Positions 1 to 8,284 are shown, numbered from the stretch's first letter. The stretch: 64,000 nucleotides of DNA from Leisingera sp. SS27 (GCF_028368855.1 NZ_JAQNCY010000012.1:1-64000), one strand, 5' to 3'. The notes: generated by a model from the sequence alone, not told the origin. Program-made: numbers and translations.

Positions 1-1
1 T

Positions 2-331
2 CCGCGCATCAGCCGCCTGGGCCATGTCCTGCGCAAGACCAGCCTGGATGAACTGCCGCAGATCTGGAATGTGCTGAAGGGGGAGATGAGCTTTGTCGGC
101 CCGCGCCCCATCGTCACCAAGGAACTGCCCAAATACGGCAGCAGCGCCGCCGCCTATCTGGCCCAGAAGCCCGGCATCACCGGGCTGTGGCAGGTCTCGG
201 GGCGCAATGATATCAGCTACGGCGAACGGGTGGCGCTGGACGCGGCCTATCTCAGCCGCCGCAGCTTCCCGGCCGATCTCAAAATCATCGCCAGAACCGG
301 CCTCGCTGTGCTCGGCGCCACAGGCCGCTGA
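2..331 (+). CDS. Bacterial sugar transferase, C-terminal part (undecaprenyl-phosphate sugar phosphotransferase)
   Basis: The gene enters from the left edge, so only its last 109 residues are visible. They carry the C-terminal signature of the bacterial sugar transferase family (ExoY/WcaJ type): [18 protein letters not shown] followed by FVGPRP, then [13 protein letters not shown] and a terminal region with [13 protein letters not shown]. These enzymes move a sugar phosphate from a nucleotide sugar to undecaprenyl phosphate at the inner membrane to start exopolysaccharide or O-antigen synthesis. The N-terminal membrane part and the neighbouring polysaccharide genes, if any, are outside the window, so the sugar cannot be told. 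No frameshift is seen. Confidence 0.93.
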   Translation, partial: PRISRLGHVLRKTSLDELPQIWNVLKGEMSFVGPRPIVTKELPKYGSSAAAYLAQKPGITGLWQVSGRNDISYGERVALDAAYLSRRSFPADLKIIARTGLAVLGATGR

Positions 332-504
332 ACCGCCGCGCCCCCTGCGCTGCTGCCGAATTTTGGCGGTCAAGTTGGGCGCTCTGGCAGGTGATGTTTC
401 GGACCAATCCGGGTTCCTGAAGTCAACAGGGGTTTACAGCCGCTTCACTTATGGCTCTGACTTGGGGTGACGCCTGAAGGCAGGGACGCATAAGGAAAAC
501 ACTG

Positions 505-1203
505 GTGGGGAAACTTCTGTTCAAGCTGCCGGAGGCACCGGTTGTTCCGGTGAAGGGGAAAGGGTTTGGCTACCCTGTTGGGCGGATATTCTGTGTTGGG
601 CGCAACTATGCCGCCCATGCCGCCGAGATGGGGAACGAGGTGGACCGGGAAGCCCCTTTCTATTTCACAAAGGCGGCCGCAAACGCGGTCCTGTCGGACG
701 CTGTTGTGCCCTATCCGCCAGGCACTGAAGACTTCCACTACGAGATGGAGTTGGCTGTGGCGTTGGGCTCACACGTGTTCCGGGCAACAACGGAAGCGGC
801 GAGAGCGTCTGTATTTGGCTATGGGTGTGCGTTGGATATGACCCGGCGCGACCTGCAAATTCGTGAGCGGCAAAAGCAGCGGCCTTGGGACCTGGGAAAG
901 GATCTGGAAAACGGAACCGTGCTGGCGCCGCTGATGCCAGCGCCAGAGTGGGGGGGGCCATCAGATCAGCGCATCTGGCTGGAGGTGAACGGCGAGATCC
1001 GGCAGGAAGCGACGCTGTCCGAAATGATCTGGTCTGTTACGGACATAATTCGCCACCTTTCCGGATATTTTCATTTGCGTCCAGGCGACCTGATTTTGAC
1101 CGGTACACCTGCCGGAGTTGGGGCTGTGCAAAGTGGTGACAAAATACACGGCGGGGTCGACGGGCTGCCCGCTGTCGGTCTGGAATTAGCTGCTGCGGAA
1201 TGA
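505..1203 (+). CDS. Fumarylacetoacetate hydrolase family protein (fumarylpyruvate hydrolase-like)
   Basis: 232 residues, starting at a GTG with AAGGA about 10 bases upstream; there is no better ATG in frame. It is the short, single-domain FAH form (FAHD1/YcgM size). Near residue 30 it has CVGRNYAAHA, the family entry motif; E80 and E82 in HYEMEL and D111 in the ALDMTRRDLQ stretch are the expected divalent-metal ligands, and GDLILTGTPAGVG lies near the C-terminus. Family members cleave C-C bonds in acylpyruvates such as fumarylpyruvate (gentisate route) or decarboxylate oxaloacetate. It stands alone, but the TRAP transporter that follows on the same strand could bring in a related organic acid. 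The substrate is not deducible. Confidence 0.9.
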   Translation: MGKLLFKLPEAPVVPVKGKGFGYPVGRIFCVGRNYAAHAAEMGNEVDREAPFYFTKAAANAVLSDAVVPYPPGTEDFHYEMELAVALGSHVFRATTEAARASVFGYGCALDMTRRDLQIRERQKQRPWDLGKDLENGTVLAPLMPAPEWGGPSDQRIWLEVNGEIRQEATLSEMIWSVTDIIRHLSGYFHLRPGDLILTGTPAGVGAVQSGDKIHGGVDGLPAVGLELAAAE

Positions 1204-1527
1204 CGCACTGTGCTCTTTGGCTCGATAGTTGTTGCCAGGCACCTGATTCAATATGTATCACTTTTGATGGGGCTTCTGTAGATTTCGTAACATGAAGGCG
1301 GCCGTTTCGCCTTTGGAGCCGTAGGTCGACAGATTTCATGAGTAGAAAATGCATAATCTGCTGTTGATGGTTACAAACGCACCTAATAGCAGGTAGACAA
1401 CTGGTTCGTTAAACGAACCCATTTGGGGGGATTTGGCGGCAGAAATGGAAAGAAATTTGCCGATCGGCGCAGTAAAATTGCGAAAGCGACCATTCTGGCA
1501 AATGACTTGGTCAAAGGGAGGACAAAC
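1204..1527 (+). other. Intergenic region upstream of the TRAP operon
   Basis: 324 bases with no convincing gene. It holds the palindrome described separately at 1403-1419, a purine-rich ribosome site (GGGAGG, 1516-1521) for the transporter gene, and probably its promoter. A longer reading of the transporter gene from 1423 is possible in frame, but the family signal peptide begins only at 1528. Confidence 0.6.
1403..1419. promoter_or_regulatory. Perfect 17-bp palindrome, candidate operator of the TRAP operon
   Basis: GGTTCGTTAAACGAACC is a perfect inverted repeat (8-base arms around a central A), 109 bases before the start of the solute-binding protein gene. Its shape suits a dimeric repressor or activator such as an IclR or LacI member. 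No regulator gene lies beside it, so the protein is unknown. Confidence 0.6.
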
Positions 1528-2571
1528 ATGACCACTCGCAGAAAGCTAATGGGGGCAGTTGGCGCAGCAGCCCTGGCGATGTTCGGCGCGATGCCGGCAT
1601 ATGCCCAGGAGGTTACCTTGAAACTGCACCAGTTCTTGCCGGCCCAAGCAAACGTGCCGAAGCTGATCCTGGATGTCTGGGCAGACAACGTTGAGGAATC
1701 GTCCGGGGGTCGTATCAAGATCGACCGTTTCCCTTCCATGCAGTTGGGCGGGAAGCCGCCGGAACTGATGGACCAGGCCATTGATGGTGTGGCCGATATC
1801 GTTTGGACCGTGGTGGGCTACACTCCGGGCCGCTACCCTTCGACCGAGGTGTTTGAGCTGCCGTTCATGATGACCAATGCGCGCGCCGTGTCGCACGCCT
1901 ATTGGGAAATGTTCGACAAGCATATGAAGGACACCGAGTTCAAGGATGTGCACATCCTGGGAACCTGGGTGCACGGGCCCGGCATGATCCACACATCAGG
2001 TCCGGTGGAAACGCCCGAAGATCTGGAAGGCATGAAGATCCGTGGCGGCGGCCGTTCGGTCAACGCATTGCTGACTGAATTGGGCGCAACTCCGGTTGGA
2101 ATGCCAGTTCCGGCTATCCCGGAAGGCCTGTCCAAGGGAGTGATCGACGGCACCACCATTCCGTGGGAAGTGACCGCGGCGCTGAAGGTTCCTGAGCTGG
2201 TGGAGAACCACACCGAGTTCACTGGCAAGGCGCTGTACACGCTGACCTTCGTCCTGGCGATGAACAAAGAAAAGTACGAGAGCCTGCCGGACGACCTGAA
2301 GAAGGCGATCGACGAAAACTCTGGTCTGGAGTTCTCGGTCTTTGCCGGCGGCACCCAGGCGGATTCGGACGGCCCCTCGCGCGAGATGGCGCTGGATCTG
2401 GGCAACAACGTTATCACCCTGGACGAAGACCAGACTGCAATCTGGCGCGAACGTGCGCAGCCGATCTACGACCAGTGGATCGCTGACATGAAGGAAAGAG
2501 GCATCGACGGTGCCGCGCTGATCGAGGAAGCCAGCGGGCTGATCGAAAAATACACGCCGCAGTACCAGTAA
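1528..2571 (+). CDS. TRAP transporter solute-binding protein (DctP family)
   Basis: 347 residues from the ATG at 1528, chosen because GGGAGG sits 6 bases upstream and a normal Sec signal peptide (MTTRRKLM...AMPAYA, cut near residue 26) follows at once; an in-frame start at 1423 would add 35 residues of unlikely leader. The mature part has the DctP fold signatures, including the KIRGGGRSVNALLTELGA stretch whose arginine usually binds the substrate carboxylate, and LTFVLAMNKEKYESLP. The protein captures an organic anion in the periplasm and hands it to the membrane subunits encoded directly downstream. The ligand cannot be named. Confidence 0.95.
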   Translation: MTTRRKLMGAVGAAALAMFGAMPAYAQEVTLKLHQFLPAQANVPKLILDVWADNVEESSGGRIKIDRFPSMQLGGKPPELMDQAIDGVADIVWTVVGYTPGRYPSTEVFELPFMMTNARAVSHAYWEMFDKHMKDTEFKDVHILGTWVHGPGMIHTSGPVETPEDLEGMKIRGGGRSVNALLTELGATPVGMPVPAIPEGLSKGVIDGTTIPWEVTAALKVPELVENHTEFTGKALYTLTFVLAMNKEKYESLPDDLKKAIDENSGLEFSVFAGGTQADSDGPSREMALDLGNNVITLDEDQTAIWRERAQPIYDQWIADMKERGIDGAALIEEASGLIEKYTPQYQ

Positions 2572-2593
2572 GGCGTTTGAATTGATAAAGGTG

Positions 2594-2625
2594 AAGGGCC
2601 GCGCGGCATTGGCACTGCGGCCCTT
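2594..2625 (+). terminator. Stem-loop between the binding protein and permease genes
   Basis: AAGGGCCGC (2594-2602) pairs perfectly with GCGGCCCTT (2617-2625) around a 14-base loop. It lies 22 bases after the stop codon. Such hairpins usually end part of the transcripts or protect the 3' end, giving more binding protein than permease; here there is only a short T run. Confidence 0.6.
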
Positions 2626-2652
2626 TGCATACCGGAACAAGGCAACAGAACC

Positions 2653-3234
2653 ATGCACAAGCTCATGATGCGGCTGGCCAAATCAATGGCCTACCTGGGC
2701 GGTGCGGTCCTCACTCTTCTGATCATTCTGACATGTTTTTCGATCGCTGGGCGCTTGCTCAACGGTTTCTTCCATGGCGATTTGATGGAGCGGATTGCGC
2801 CCGGGTTTTCAAAATGGATGACAGGCTGGGTCGGACCAGTGAATGGCGATTTTGAATTGGTCGAGGCCGGGGTGGCCTTTGCAATCTTTGCCTTTCTGCC
2901 ACTGTGCCAGATCACAGCTGGCCATGCCTCGGTCGATGTGGTTGCCAATGCGTTTCCCCGCGGAGTGAAACGATTCCTTCGGATGGTGACTGAAATTGTC
3001 TTTGCTGCGGTTCTGGTGCTGATTGCCTGGCGGCTGGCGGAAGGTCTGGCAGGCAAATTTTCCAACGGCGAAACCTCCTTCCTGCTCGAGTTCCCGATCT
3101 GGTGGGCCTACGCCATCAGCCTGCTGGCGGCGATCGTTGCCGCCATCGTGGGTATCTACATGGGTGCCGTGCGCACCATCGAATTCTTTACCGGCCGCAT
3201 CCTGATCTGGGACGGCGTGGAGGGTGAACAGTGA
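2653..3234 (+). CDS. TRAP transporter small permease subunit (DctQ family)
   Basis: 193 residues, four predicted membrane helices (about residues 10-35, 70-90, 112-132 and 150-175). Family signs are the charged region after helix 2, CQITAGHASVDVVANAFPRG, and the EFPIWWAYAI stretch before the last helix. DctQ pairs with the large DctM subunit as an auxiliary scaffold for Na+-driven uptake. It follows the binding-protein gene after the hairpin and its stop overlaps the next start by GTGA, so the two permease genes are translationally coupled. Confidence 0.93.
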   Translation: MHKLMMRLAKSMAYLGGAVLTLLIILTCFSIAGRLLNGFFHGDLMERIAPGFSKWMTGWVGPVNGDFELVEAGVAFAIFAFLPLCQITAGHASVDVVANAFPRGVKRFLRMVTEIVFAAVLVLIAWRLAEGLAGKFSNGETSFLLEFPIWWAYAISLLAAIVAAIVGIYMGAVRTIEFFTGRILIWDGVEGEQ

Positions 3235-4736
3235 CAGCTCTTGAAATTGGCATCGCCTCCTTCCCGGTTCTGATGCTGCTGATTTTTTTGCGGGTTCCGA
3301 TTGGGCTCTCAATGTTCTTGGTCGGCCTTGGCGGGCTGATCTGGGTGACAGGTGGCACACAGGTTGCCTTTGGCCGCTTGAAAAGCGAGACCTATACCAC
3401 CTTCTCCTCCTATTCGCTGACCATCGTGCCGATGTTCCTGCTGATGGGGCATTTCGCGACGCTCGGTGGAATGTCCACCGCACTTTTCAAGGCGGCCGAA
3501 GGATTCCTGGGTCACCGCAAGGGCGGCGTTGCGATGGCGGCCATTGGAGCCTGCGCCGGTTTTGGCGCGATTTGCGGCTCGTCGCTGGCAACCGCGGCCA
3601 CCATGGGCCGTGTCGCACTGCCGGAGCTGAAGCAATACGGCTATGCTGGCGGGTTTTCGACAGCAACTCTGGCGGCAGGCGGCACGCTGGGTATTCTGAT
3701 CCCGCCCTCGGTTGTGCTGGTGATCTACGCGATCCTTACCGAGCAGAATATCGCCAAGCTGTTCCTGTCGGCTTTCATCCCCGGCCTGCTGGCGGCACTC
3801 GGTTATGTGATCGCGATTTCTGTCTATGTCCGCCTGTTCCCGGAAAGCGCGGGCACCCGCCCGCCGGTTCCGATGCGCGACCGTTTTGCCGCGCTGTTCC
3901 ATGTCTGGCCGGTGCTGCTGGTTTTTGGTCTGGTTGTTGGCGGCATCTACCTGGGCTGGTTCACCCCGACCGAAGGCGCGGCCGTGGGGGCCTTTGGCAC
4001 AGGGTTCATCGCCTGGACCAATGGCGGGCTGAATCGCGAGACGCTGGCGGACAGCTTCCTTGTGACGGCGCGCTCCACAGCGATGATCTTCTTCATCGTG
4101 CTAGGCGCGGGCTTTTACAACGGGTTCCTGGCACTGACCAAGGTGCCGCAGGAATTGGCGGACCTGGTCGTCAGTCAGGGCTTCAGCCCCTGGATGGTCC
4201 TCGCGTTGATCCTCGCATTCTATCTGGTGTTCGGCTGCCTGATGGACTCGCTTTCGATGATTCTGCTGACCATCCCGATCTTCTTCCCGGTGATCTCTGC
4301 CTTGGACTTTGGTCTGCTTTCTTTGCCCGCAATGCAGGCGGATGCGGCGATGGAGGTGCTGAAGGCCGGTGTGCCGGAAGGGATGGGGGCAGAGATGCTT
4401 GCCTCGATACAAGATGCCATCGCAACAGGGGCCGAACTGACCCGTGAGCAAATGAAGGAACTTGGCATCCGCGTGACCGAAGGCCGGGTGAACCGGATCG
4501 AGGCGGAATATGTCGCCATCTGGTTCGGGGTGCTGGTGCTGATCGTGGTGGAGGTCGGGCTGATCACCCCGCCGGTCGGCATGAACCTATTCATCATCAA
4601 CGCGATGGACCGCAAGACCAAGATGATCGACACCTACAAGGCAGTCATGTTCTTCGTGGCGTCTGACCTGATCCGGGTGGTCATTCTAGTGGCTTTCCCG
4701 ATCATCACGCTGCTGCCTCTGATGCTGATGCAGTGA
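3231..4736 (+). CDS. TRAP transporter large permease subunit (DctM family)
   Basis: 501 residues from a GTG that overlaps the stop of the small subunit (GTGA). This is the transport channel: about twelve membrane helices, with the family motifs GACAGFGAICGSSLATAATM near residue 104, GGTLGILIPPSVVLVIYAI, and GLITPPVGMNLFI near the C-terminus. It works with the two upstream products to import an organic acid using the sodium gradient. It is longer than the usual 425-440 residues because of a hydrophilic insertion at about residues 365-425, before the penultimate helix (see findings). No frameshift. Confidence 0.95.
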   Translation: MTALEIGIASFPVLMLLIFLRVPIGLSMFLVGLGGLIWVTGGTQVAFGRLKSETYTTFSSYSLTIVPMFLLMGHFATLGGMSTALFKAAEGFLGHRKGGVAMAAIGACAGFGAICGSSLATAATMGRVALPELKQYGYAGGFSTATLAAGGTLGILIPPSVVLVIYAILTEQNIAKLFLSAFIPGLLAALGYVIAISVYVRLFPESAGTRPPVPMRDRFAALFHVWPVLLVFGLVVGGIYLGWFTPTEGAAVGAFGTGFIAWTNGGLNRETLADSFLVTARSTAMIFFIVLGAGFYNGFLALTKVPQELADLVVSQGFSPWMVLALILAFYLVFGCLMDSLSMILLTIPIFFPVISALDFGLLSLPAMQADAAMEVLKAGVPEGMGAEMLASIQDAIATGAELTREQMKELGIRVTEGRVNRIEAEYVAIWFGVLVLIVVEVGLITPPVGMNLFIINAMDRKTKMIDTYKAVMFFVASDLIRVVILVAFPIITLLPLMLMQ

Positions 4737-4822
4737 TGCGGAGCCCTTTCCTGCGCCGTGTGGGGAAGGGCGTGCCGACAGACGGTGCAGCACGTGGAAA
4801 TACTTTTTGATATAGAAATGGA

Positions 4823-4836
4823 TTGACCTGCATCAC
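4823..4836 (+). promoter_or_regulatory. Fnr/Crp-type half-palindrome, candidate box
   Basis: TTGAC-CTGC-ATCAC matches the Fnr consensus TTGAT-N4-ATCAA at 8 of 10 positions. Its centre is about 60 bases before the start codon of the cysteine-rich peptide at 4890. No clear -10 hexamer sits at the expected place, so this is only a candidate. Confidence 0.35.
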
Positions 4837-4889
4837 CTTTCGGGGTTCCGCTGGTCACGTCCAACACCACGCATAGTGAGAGGCCCGCC

Positions 4890-5066
4890 ATGCAAATCAG
4901 CCGCAGCAATGCCGCCGCACCCAAGGTCAAGGCACTTGCCACTAAGGTTTCAGGCCTGCAGGGGCCTTGTGTGGGTTGCAGCAACTGTGTTGGGTTGTGC
5001 GAAGCGCTTATTGATGCGCTCGTGCTGCCGGATCTGATCCTGTCCCGTAAAGGTCGCGGTTCGTGA
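4890..5066 (+). CDS. 58-residue cysteine-rich small protein with a ferredoxin-like CX2CX2CX3C motif
   Basis: Translation from the ATG at 4890, with GAGAGG 6 bases upstream, gives 58 residues ending at TGA 5064. After a basic start (MQISRSNAAAPKVKALA) comes GPCVGCSNCVGLCEALIDAL: four cysteines spaced CX2CX2CX3C, the spacing that holds a [4Fe-4S] cluster in ferredoxins, although glutamate stands where a proline normally follows the last cysteine. The tail is hydrophobic then basic. I do not recognise a named family. It stands alone between the TRAP operon and a thioesterase gene, with a possible Fnr-type box upstream. Iron-sulfur or zinc binding is an inference from spacing only. Confidence 0.6.
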   Translation: MQISRSNAAAPKVKALATKVSGLQGPCVGCSNCVGLCEALIDALVLPDLILSRKGRGS

Positions 5067-5154
5067 CGCCGCGGCCTTGCTGGCCTTTGCTGTTTGAAGC
5101 AAGTGGTTTGCACCGATAGGATACTCCGGCAGGTCGAAACGGGGCAGTACTTGT

Positions 5155-5580
5155 ATGGCGCAAGACACTTTCATCCATGAAATCCGCGTGGGCTGGGGAG
5201 ATTGCGACCCGGCACGGATTGCCTATACCGGGCGGCTTCCTGCCTTCGCGTTGGAAGCGATCGATGCTTGGTGGGAACATCACCTGGATGGAGACGGCTG
5301 GTATCAAATGGAATTGGACCGCGGTACCGGTACACCATTTGTCCATATGAGCATTGACTTCCGCTCACCAGTCACGCCTCGGCACCGGTTGCAATGCGAG
5401 GTCTGGCCTGCAGAGCTGGGCGGCAAATCGGTCACCTTCAAGGTCAACGCACGGCAGGATGGCAAGCTGTGTTTCGAGGGGAAATTCGTCTGCGTCTTCA
5501 TTGCGCCCGAAACCTTCACTGCAAAGCCCGCGCCGGAGGATTACCGTCAGGTTATCCAGGCGCAACTGCGGCCGGAGTAA
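5155..5580 (+). CDS. Acyl-CoA thioesterase, hotdog fold (4-hydroxybenzoyl-CoA thioesterase family)
   Basis: 141 residues, the usual length. The N-terminal strand VGWGDCDPARIAYTGRLPAF is the 4HBT signature, with the aspartate of GDCDPA as the likely catalytic residue, followed by the long central helix EAIDAWWEHHL that defines the hotdog. The enzyme should hydrolyse an acyl- or aroyl-CoA thioester in the cytosol as a homotetramer. It is monocistronic: the next gene converges from the other strand 6 bases after its stop. The substrate is unknown. Confidence 0.9.
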   Translation: MAQDTFIHEIRVGWGDCDPARIAYTGRLPAFALEAIDAWWEHHLDGDGWYQMELDRGTGTPFVHMSIDFRSPVTPRHRLQCEVWPAELGGKSVTFKVNARQDGKLCFEGKFVCVFIAPETFTAKPAPEDYRQVIQAQLRPE

Positions 5581-5586
5581 CGCGGA

Positions 5587-6789
5587 TCAGCGCAACCAGC
5601 CTTTTGCAAAATGCACGCCGCCAACGCCCGCAAAGCGGGCAACCCGTTCCAGCTCTGCCTCCTGCCTTCTGGTGCGGGCCGCTGTCCATTTGATGTCCTG
5701 TTCCGGCCAGACAGCAGTCACGCGCAGAAGATCCGCGTCGCGGTCCGCCTTCATGTCAATGCGGCCCGCCAGGCGCGCGCCTTCCATCAACGGAAAGACG
5801 TAGTATCCGTACTGCCGCTTGGCGGCGGGAGTAAATACCTCGATCCGGTAGTGGAAGCCAAACAGTCTTTCAGCCCGCTTGCGGTCGCGCAGGGCGGGAT
5901 CGAACGGGCTGAGCACCCGCATCCGTCCTGGAGCAGGGCCAAGTTCCGTGGCGGCCTCTATCGTTCCCGGACGGGCGAATACTTTCCGCAGCTGGCCGTC
6001 TGCTTGCGTTACTTCAACCTCTTCCAGCTCGCCCCGGCGCAACTGCCCGGCGCACCAAGATTTGGCTTCCGCTGGCGAAGCCGTGTCCCAGAAGGCGGCG
6101 AGTTCACCGGAGGTGGCAAATCCCAGCCGGTCCAAAGCAGCGGAACAAAGCCAGTTGATAGTTGCAGCTTCATTGCAGGAAGTGCCGGGGCGCAGGTGTT
6201 CTTCGATGACCCGTTCAGTCAGGTCATAGCGCTTCTGAAATCCGTCGCGACCTACTACGGTCAGCGCGCCGGAACGCCAAAGGTATTCCAGTGCGGTCTT
6301 GGACGGATGCCAGTCCCACCAGCCGCCTGATCCTTTCTTCTCGTCCTTGCCAACATCAGAGGAGCTGACAGGACCGTGGTCCCGGACATGGTTCAGCACG
6401 GTTTCGAACCGCGCCTCGAACCCGTCGCGCCGCCAGTTGCGCCAGCGTTTGCGCAAGAGCTCGGTGTCGCGCTGAAACCTGAGATGCCAGTGCGGGTAAA
6501 ACGCCATCGGGATCATCGCGGCGTCATGGGTCCAATGCTCAAACAGCCCGCGGTCCCGCTCGTACAGCCGTTTAAGGTTCTGCGCCCGGTAGCCCGGCCG
6601 GCGGGAATACAGGATCATGTCATGGGCGCGCGCCACAGTGTTGATGCTGTCAAGCTGTACAAACCCAAGCCGATGGATCATCGCCAGCAGATCAGCGCCC
6701 TTGGCCGGGCCCGCAGGCTGTTCCAGAAGGGCGTGGCGGTCCATAAACAGCCGCCGCGCCTCTTGATTGCCAAGCCGCTGCAGCGCCAT
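5587..6789 (-). CDS. YcaQ-like winged-helix DNA glycosylase family protein
   Basis: 400 residues, matching the crosslink-repair glycosylase YcaQ/AlkX family (winged-helix DNA-binding domain, PF06224). Typical features are the start GNQEARRLFMDRHALL, LGFVQLDSINTVARAHD near residue 45, the QxQ-type catalytic region replaced here by VQLDS, and GRIDMKADR near residue 340. Relatives unhook DNA interstrand crosslinks or act on bulky adducts. Its ATG overlaps the stop of the LacI-type gene upstream (ATGA), so both are made from one transcript. The family call is firm; activity on crosslinks is inferred from relatives. Confidence 0.85.
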   Translation of the reverse strand: MALQRLGNQEARRLFMDRHALLEQPAGPAKGADLLAMIHRLGFVQLDSINTVARAHDMILYSRRPGYRAQNLKRLYERDRGLFEHWTHDAAMIPMAFYPHWHLRFQRDTELLRKRWRNWRRDGFEARFETVLNHVRDHGPVSSSDVGKDEKKGSGGWWDWHPSKTALEYLWRSGALTVVGRDGFQKRYDLTERVIEEHLRPGTSCNEAATINWLCSAALDRLGFATSGELAAFWDTASPAEAKSWCAGQLRRGELEEVEVTQADGQLRKVFARPGTIEAATELGPAPGRMRVLSPFDPALRDRKRAERLFGFHYRIEVFTPAAKRQYGYYVFPLMEGARLAGRIDMKADRDADLLRVTAVWPEQDIKWTAARTRRQEAELERVARFAGVGGVHFAKGWLR

Positions 6790-7814
6790 CAGCGCCGTTT
6801 CAGCGTGTCGCCATAAGAAATGGTCGGATTCAGAGTGACATTTTTCTCAATATCCGCGTCAGGATCTTCCAATTGGGCGGCAATGATCTCTGCCGCCTTG
6901 CGTCCGATTTCCAGACGGCAGGCGTCCATGGTTGCGAGCTGCCGGGGCAGACCCTGCAGGAGTTCAACTCCATTAAAGCCGGCTAGGCCGATCTGACCGG
7001 GGATGCTGACGCCTTGCTCCTGCAGGTACAGCAAGCCGCCTGCACCGATCATGTCGTTGGAATAATACAGAAAATCCAGTTCCGGAGAACGCTCCAGCAT
7101 CGCCTGGGTCATCTCCCGCCCCTTGGCAAGCGCTGAGCCGCCGGAATAGAATTCCCGGTCTTCGATCTCCACACCTTCCTTGGCCAGCACCTCGGTGAAG
7201 CCTTCGAAACGTTTACGCGCGCGGTGATCCAGCGGCATCTTGGTGCCCATGAAACCGATATGGCGGTAGCCTGCCTTGAGGATGGCTTTGGCCATCTCGC
7301 GGCCTGCACGCCGGTGCGAGATGCCGACCATTGCGTCCACCGGCTTGCCATCGGTATCCATGATCTCCACCACCGGGATGCCGGCGTTGCTCAGCATGGC
7401 GCGGGCAGCATCCGTGTGTTCTAGGCCCGCAATGATCACACCAGAGGGCCGCCAGGAGAGCATTTCGTAAAGAACTTTCTCTTCCTTTTCAGGCTGATAG
7501 TCCGTCACGCCGACAACGGGCTGAAGCTCGGTGTTTTCCAGAACTTTGTTGATGCCTGTCAGCACTTCAGGAAAAACCATGTTCGACAGCGACGGGATGA
7601 TTACCGCCACCAGGTTCACCCGGTTTGACGCCAGCGCACCGGCAATCTTGTTCGGCACATAGCCCAGTTCCTTGGCGGCACTCAGCACCTTGGAACGGGT
7701 CTTTTCCGAGACGTCGCCCCGGTTGCGCAGAACCCGGCTTACGGTCATTTCGGAAACACCGGTTGCTTCGGATACATCTCGAAGGGTAAGCGGGCGCTTG
7801 CTGTCCGTGGTCAC
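6789..7814 (-). CDS. LacI-family transcriptional regulator (gluconate-repressor-like)
   Basis: 341 residues if started at the GTG at 7814, just before TTDSKRPLTLRDVSEATG; a longer frame from 7916 exists but its extra 34 residues look unlike a regulator N-terminus. The helix-turn-helix (VSEATGVSEMTVSRVLRNRG, residues about 12-31) and hinge (PNKIAGALASNRVNL) are followed by a periplasmic-binding-protein-like sugar domain. The sequence resembles GntR-type members of the LacI family, which sense gluconate or similar sugar acids. No sugar operon is adjacent; the only co-transcribed gene is the YcaQ-like gene. A candidate operator lies at 7838-7860. Confidence 0.88.
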   Translation of the reverse strand: MTTDSKRPLTLRDVSEATGVSEMTVSRVLRNRGDVSEKTRSKVLSAAKELGYVPNKIAGALASNRVNLVAVIIPSLSNMVFPEVLTGINKVLENTELQPVVGVTDYQPEKEEKVLYEMLSWRPSGVIIAGLEHTDAARAMLSNAGIPVVEIMDTDGKPVDAMVGISHRRAGREMAKAILKAGYRHIGFMGTKMPLDHRARKRFEGFTEVLAKEGVEIEDREFYSGGSALAKGREMTQAMLERSPELDFLYYSNDMIGAGGLLYLQEQGVSIPGQIGLAGFNGVELLQGLPRQLATMDACRLEIGRKAAEIIAAQLEDPDADIEKNVTLNPTISYGDTLKRR

Positions 7815-7837
7815 GTTCCTGGGCCTCTTGTTATGTC

Positions 7838-7860
7838 TGTCTGCAACGTTAGCGCAGACA
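7838..7860. promoter_or_regulatory. Inverted repeat upstream of the LacI-type gene, candidate autoregulatory operator
   Basis: TGTCTGC (7838-7844) and GCAGACA (7854-7860) form a perfect 7-base inverted repeat around a 9-base spacer that contains AACGTT. It lies 24 bases before the GTG start, where autorepression is usual for this family. Confidence 0.45.
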
Positions 7861-7959
7861 TCACATGCTGCACAATGGAAACTGCGCGCGGCAAAACGGC
7901 TTTCGCTGAGACCCATCCCATTGTGATTGCTGGACGGATTTGGTATCGCGGATGCCTAC

Positions 7960-8036
7960 GGCCCCGTGGCTCAACTGGATAGAGCAGCCCCCTCCTAAGG
8001 GGCAGGTTGCAGGTTCGAATCCTGCCGGGGTCGCCA
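7960..8036 (+). tRNA. tRNA-Arg (anticodon CCT)
   Basis: A 77-base cloverleaf with encoded CCA: acceptor GGCCCCG pairs with CGGGGTC, D-stem GCTC/GAGC, anticodon stem GCCCC/GGGGC around the loop CTCCTAA (anticodon CCT, reads AGG), and T-arm GCAGG TTCGAAT CCTGC. Confidence 0.97.
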
Positions 8037-8208
8037 AAAATTCAAGGAAATGCCAAACCTTGCGATTCTCGACGTCGCCGATGTTGCGAGATCATACAGG
8101 ATCCTGCGCCTAAGAGCTCGCAGGTACAGCAGGATAGACGGCTTTCGAACCGCAAATTGCCGTTGCCCTTCAAAGCTTTGTGAGACGAATTAACTTGCCG
8201 AATTGTTT

Positions 8209-8284
8209 TGGTGCCGCTGAAGGGACTCGAACCCCCGACCCCATCATTACGAATGACGTGCTCTACCAGCTGAGCTACAGCGGC
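8209..8284 (-). tRNA. tRNA-Thr (anticodon CGT)
   Basis: A 76-base cloverleaf read on the minus strand with encoded CCA: acceptor GCCGCTG/CAGCGGC, D-arm GCTC..GAGC, anticodon loop TTCGTAA (anticodon CGT, reads ACG), and T-arm with TTCGAGT. Frames crossing it give spurious peptides. Confidence 0.97.

Noticed and set aside
665-961. Long antisense frames over real genes, here and in many other places.
   Set aside because: High-GC genes throw long shadow frames; none has a start site or family match.
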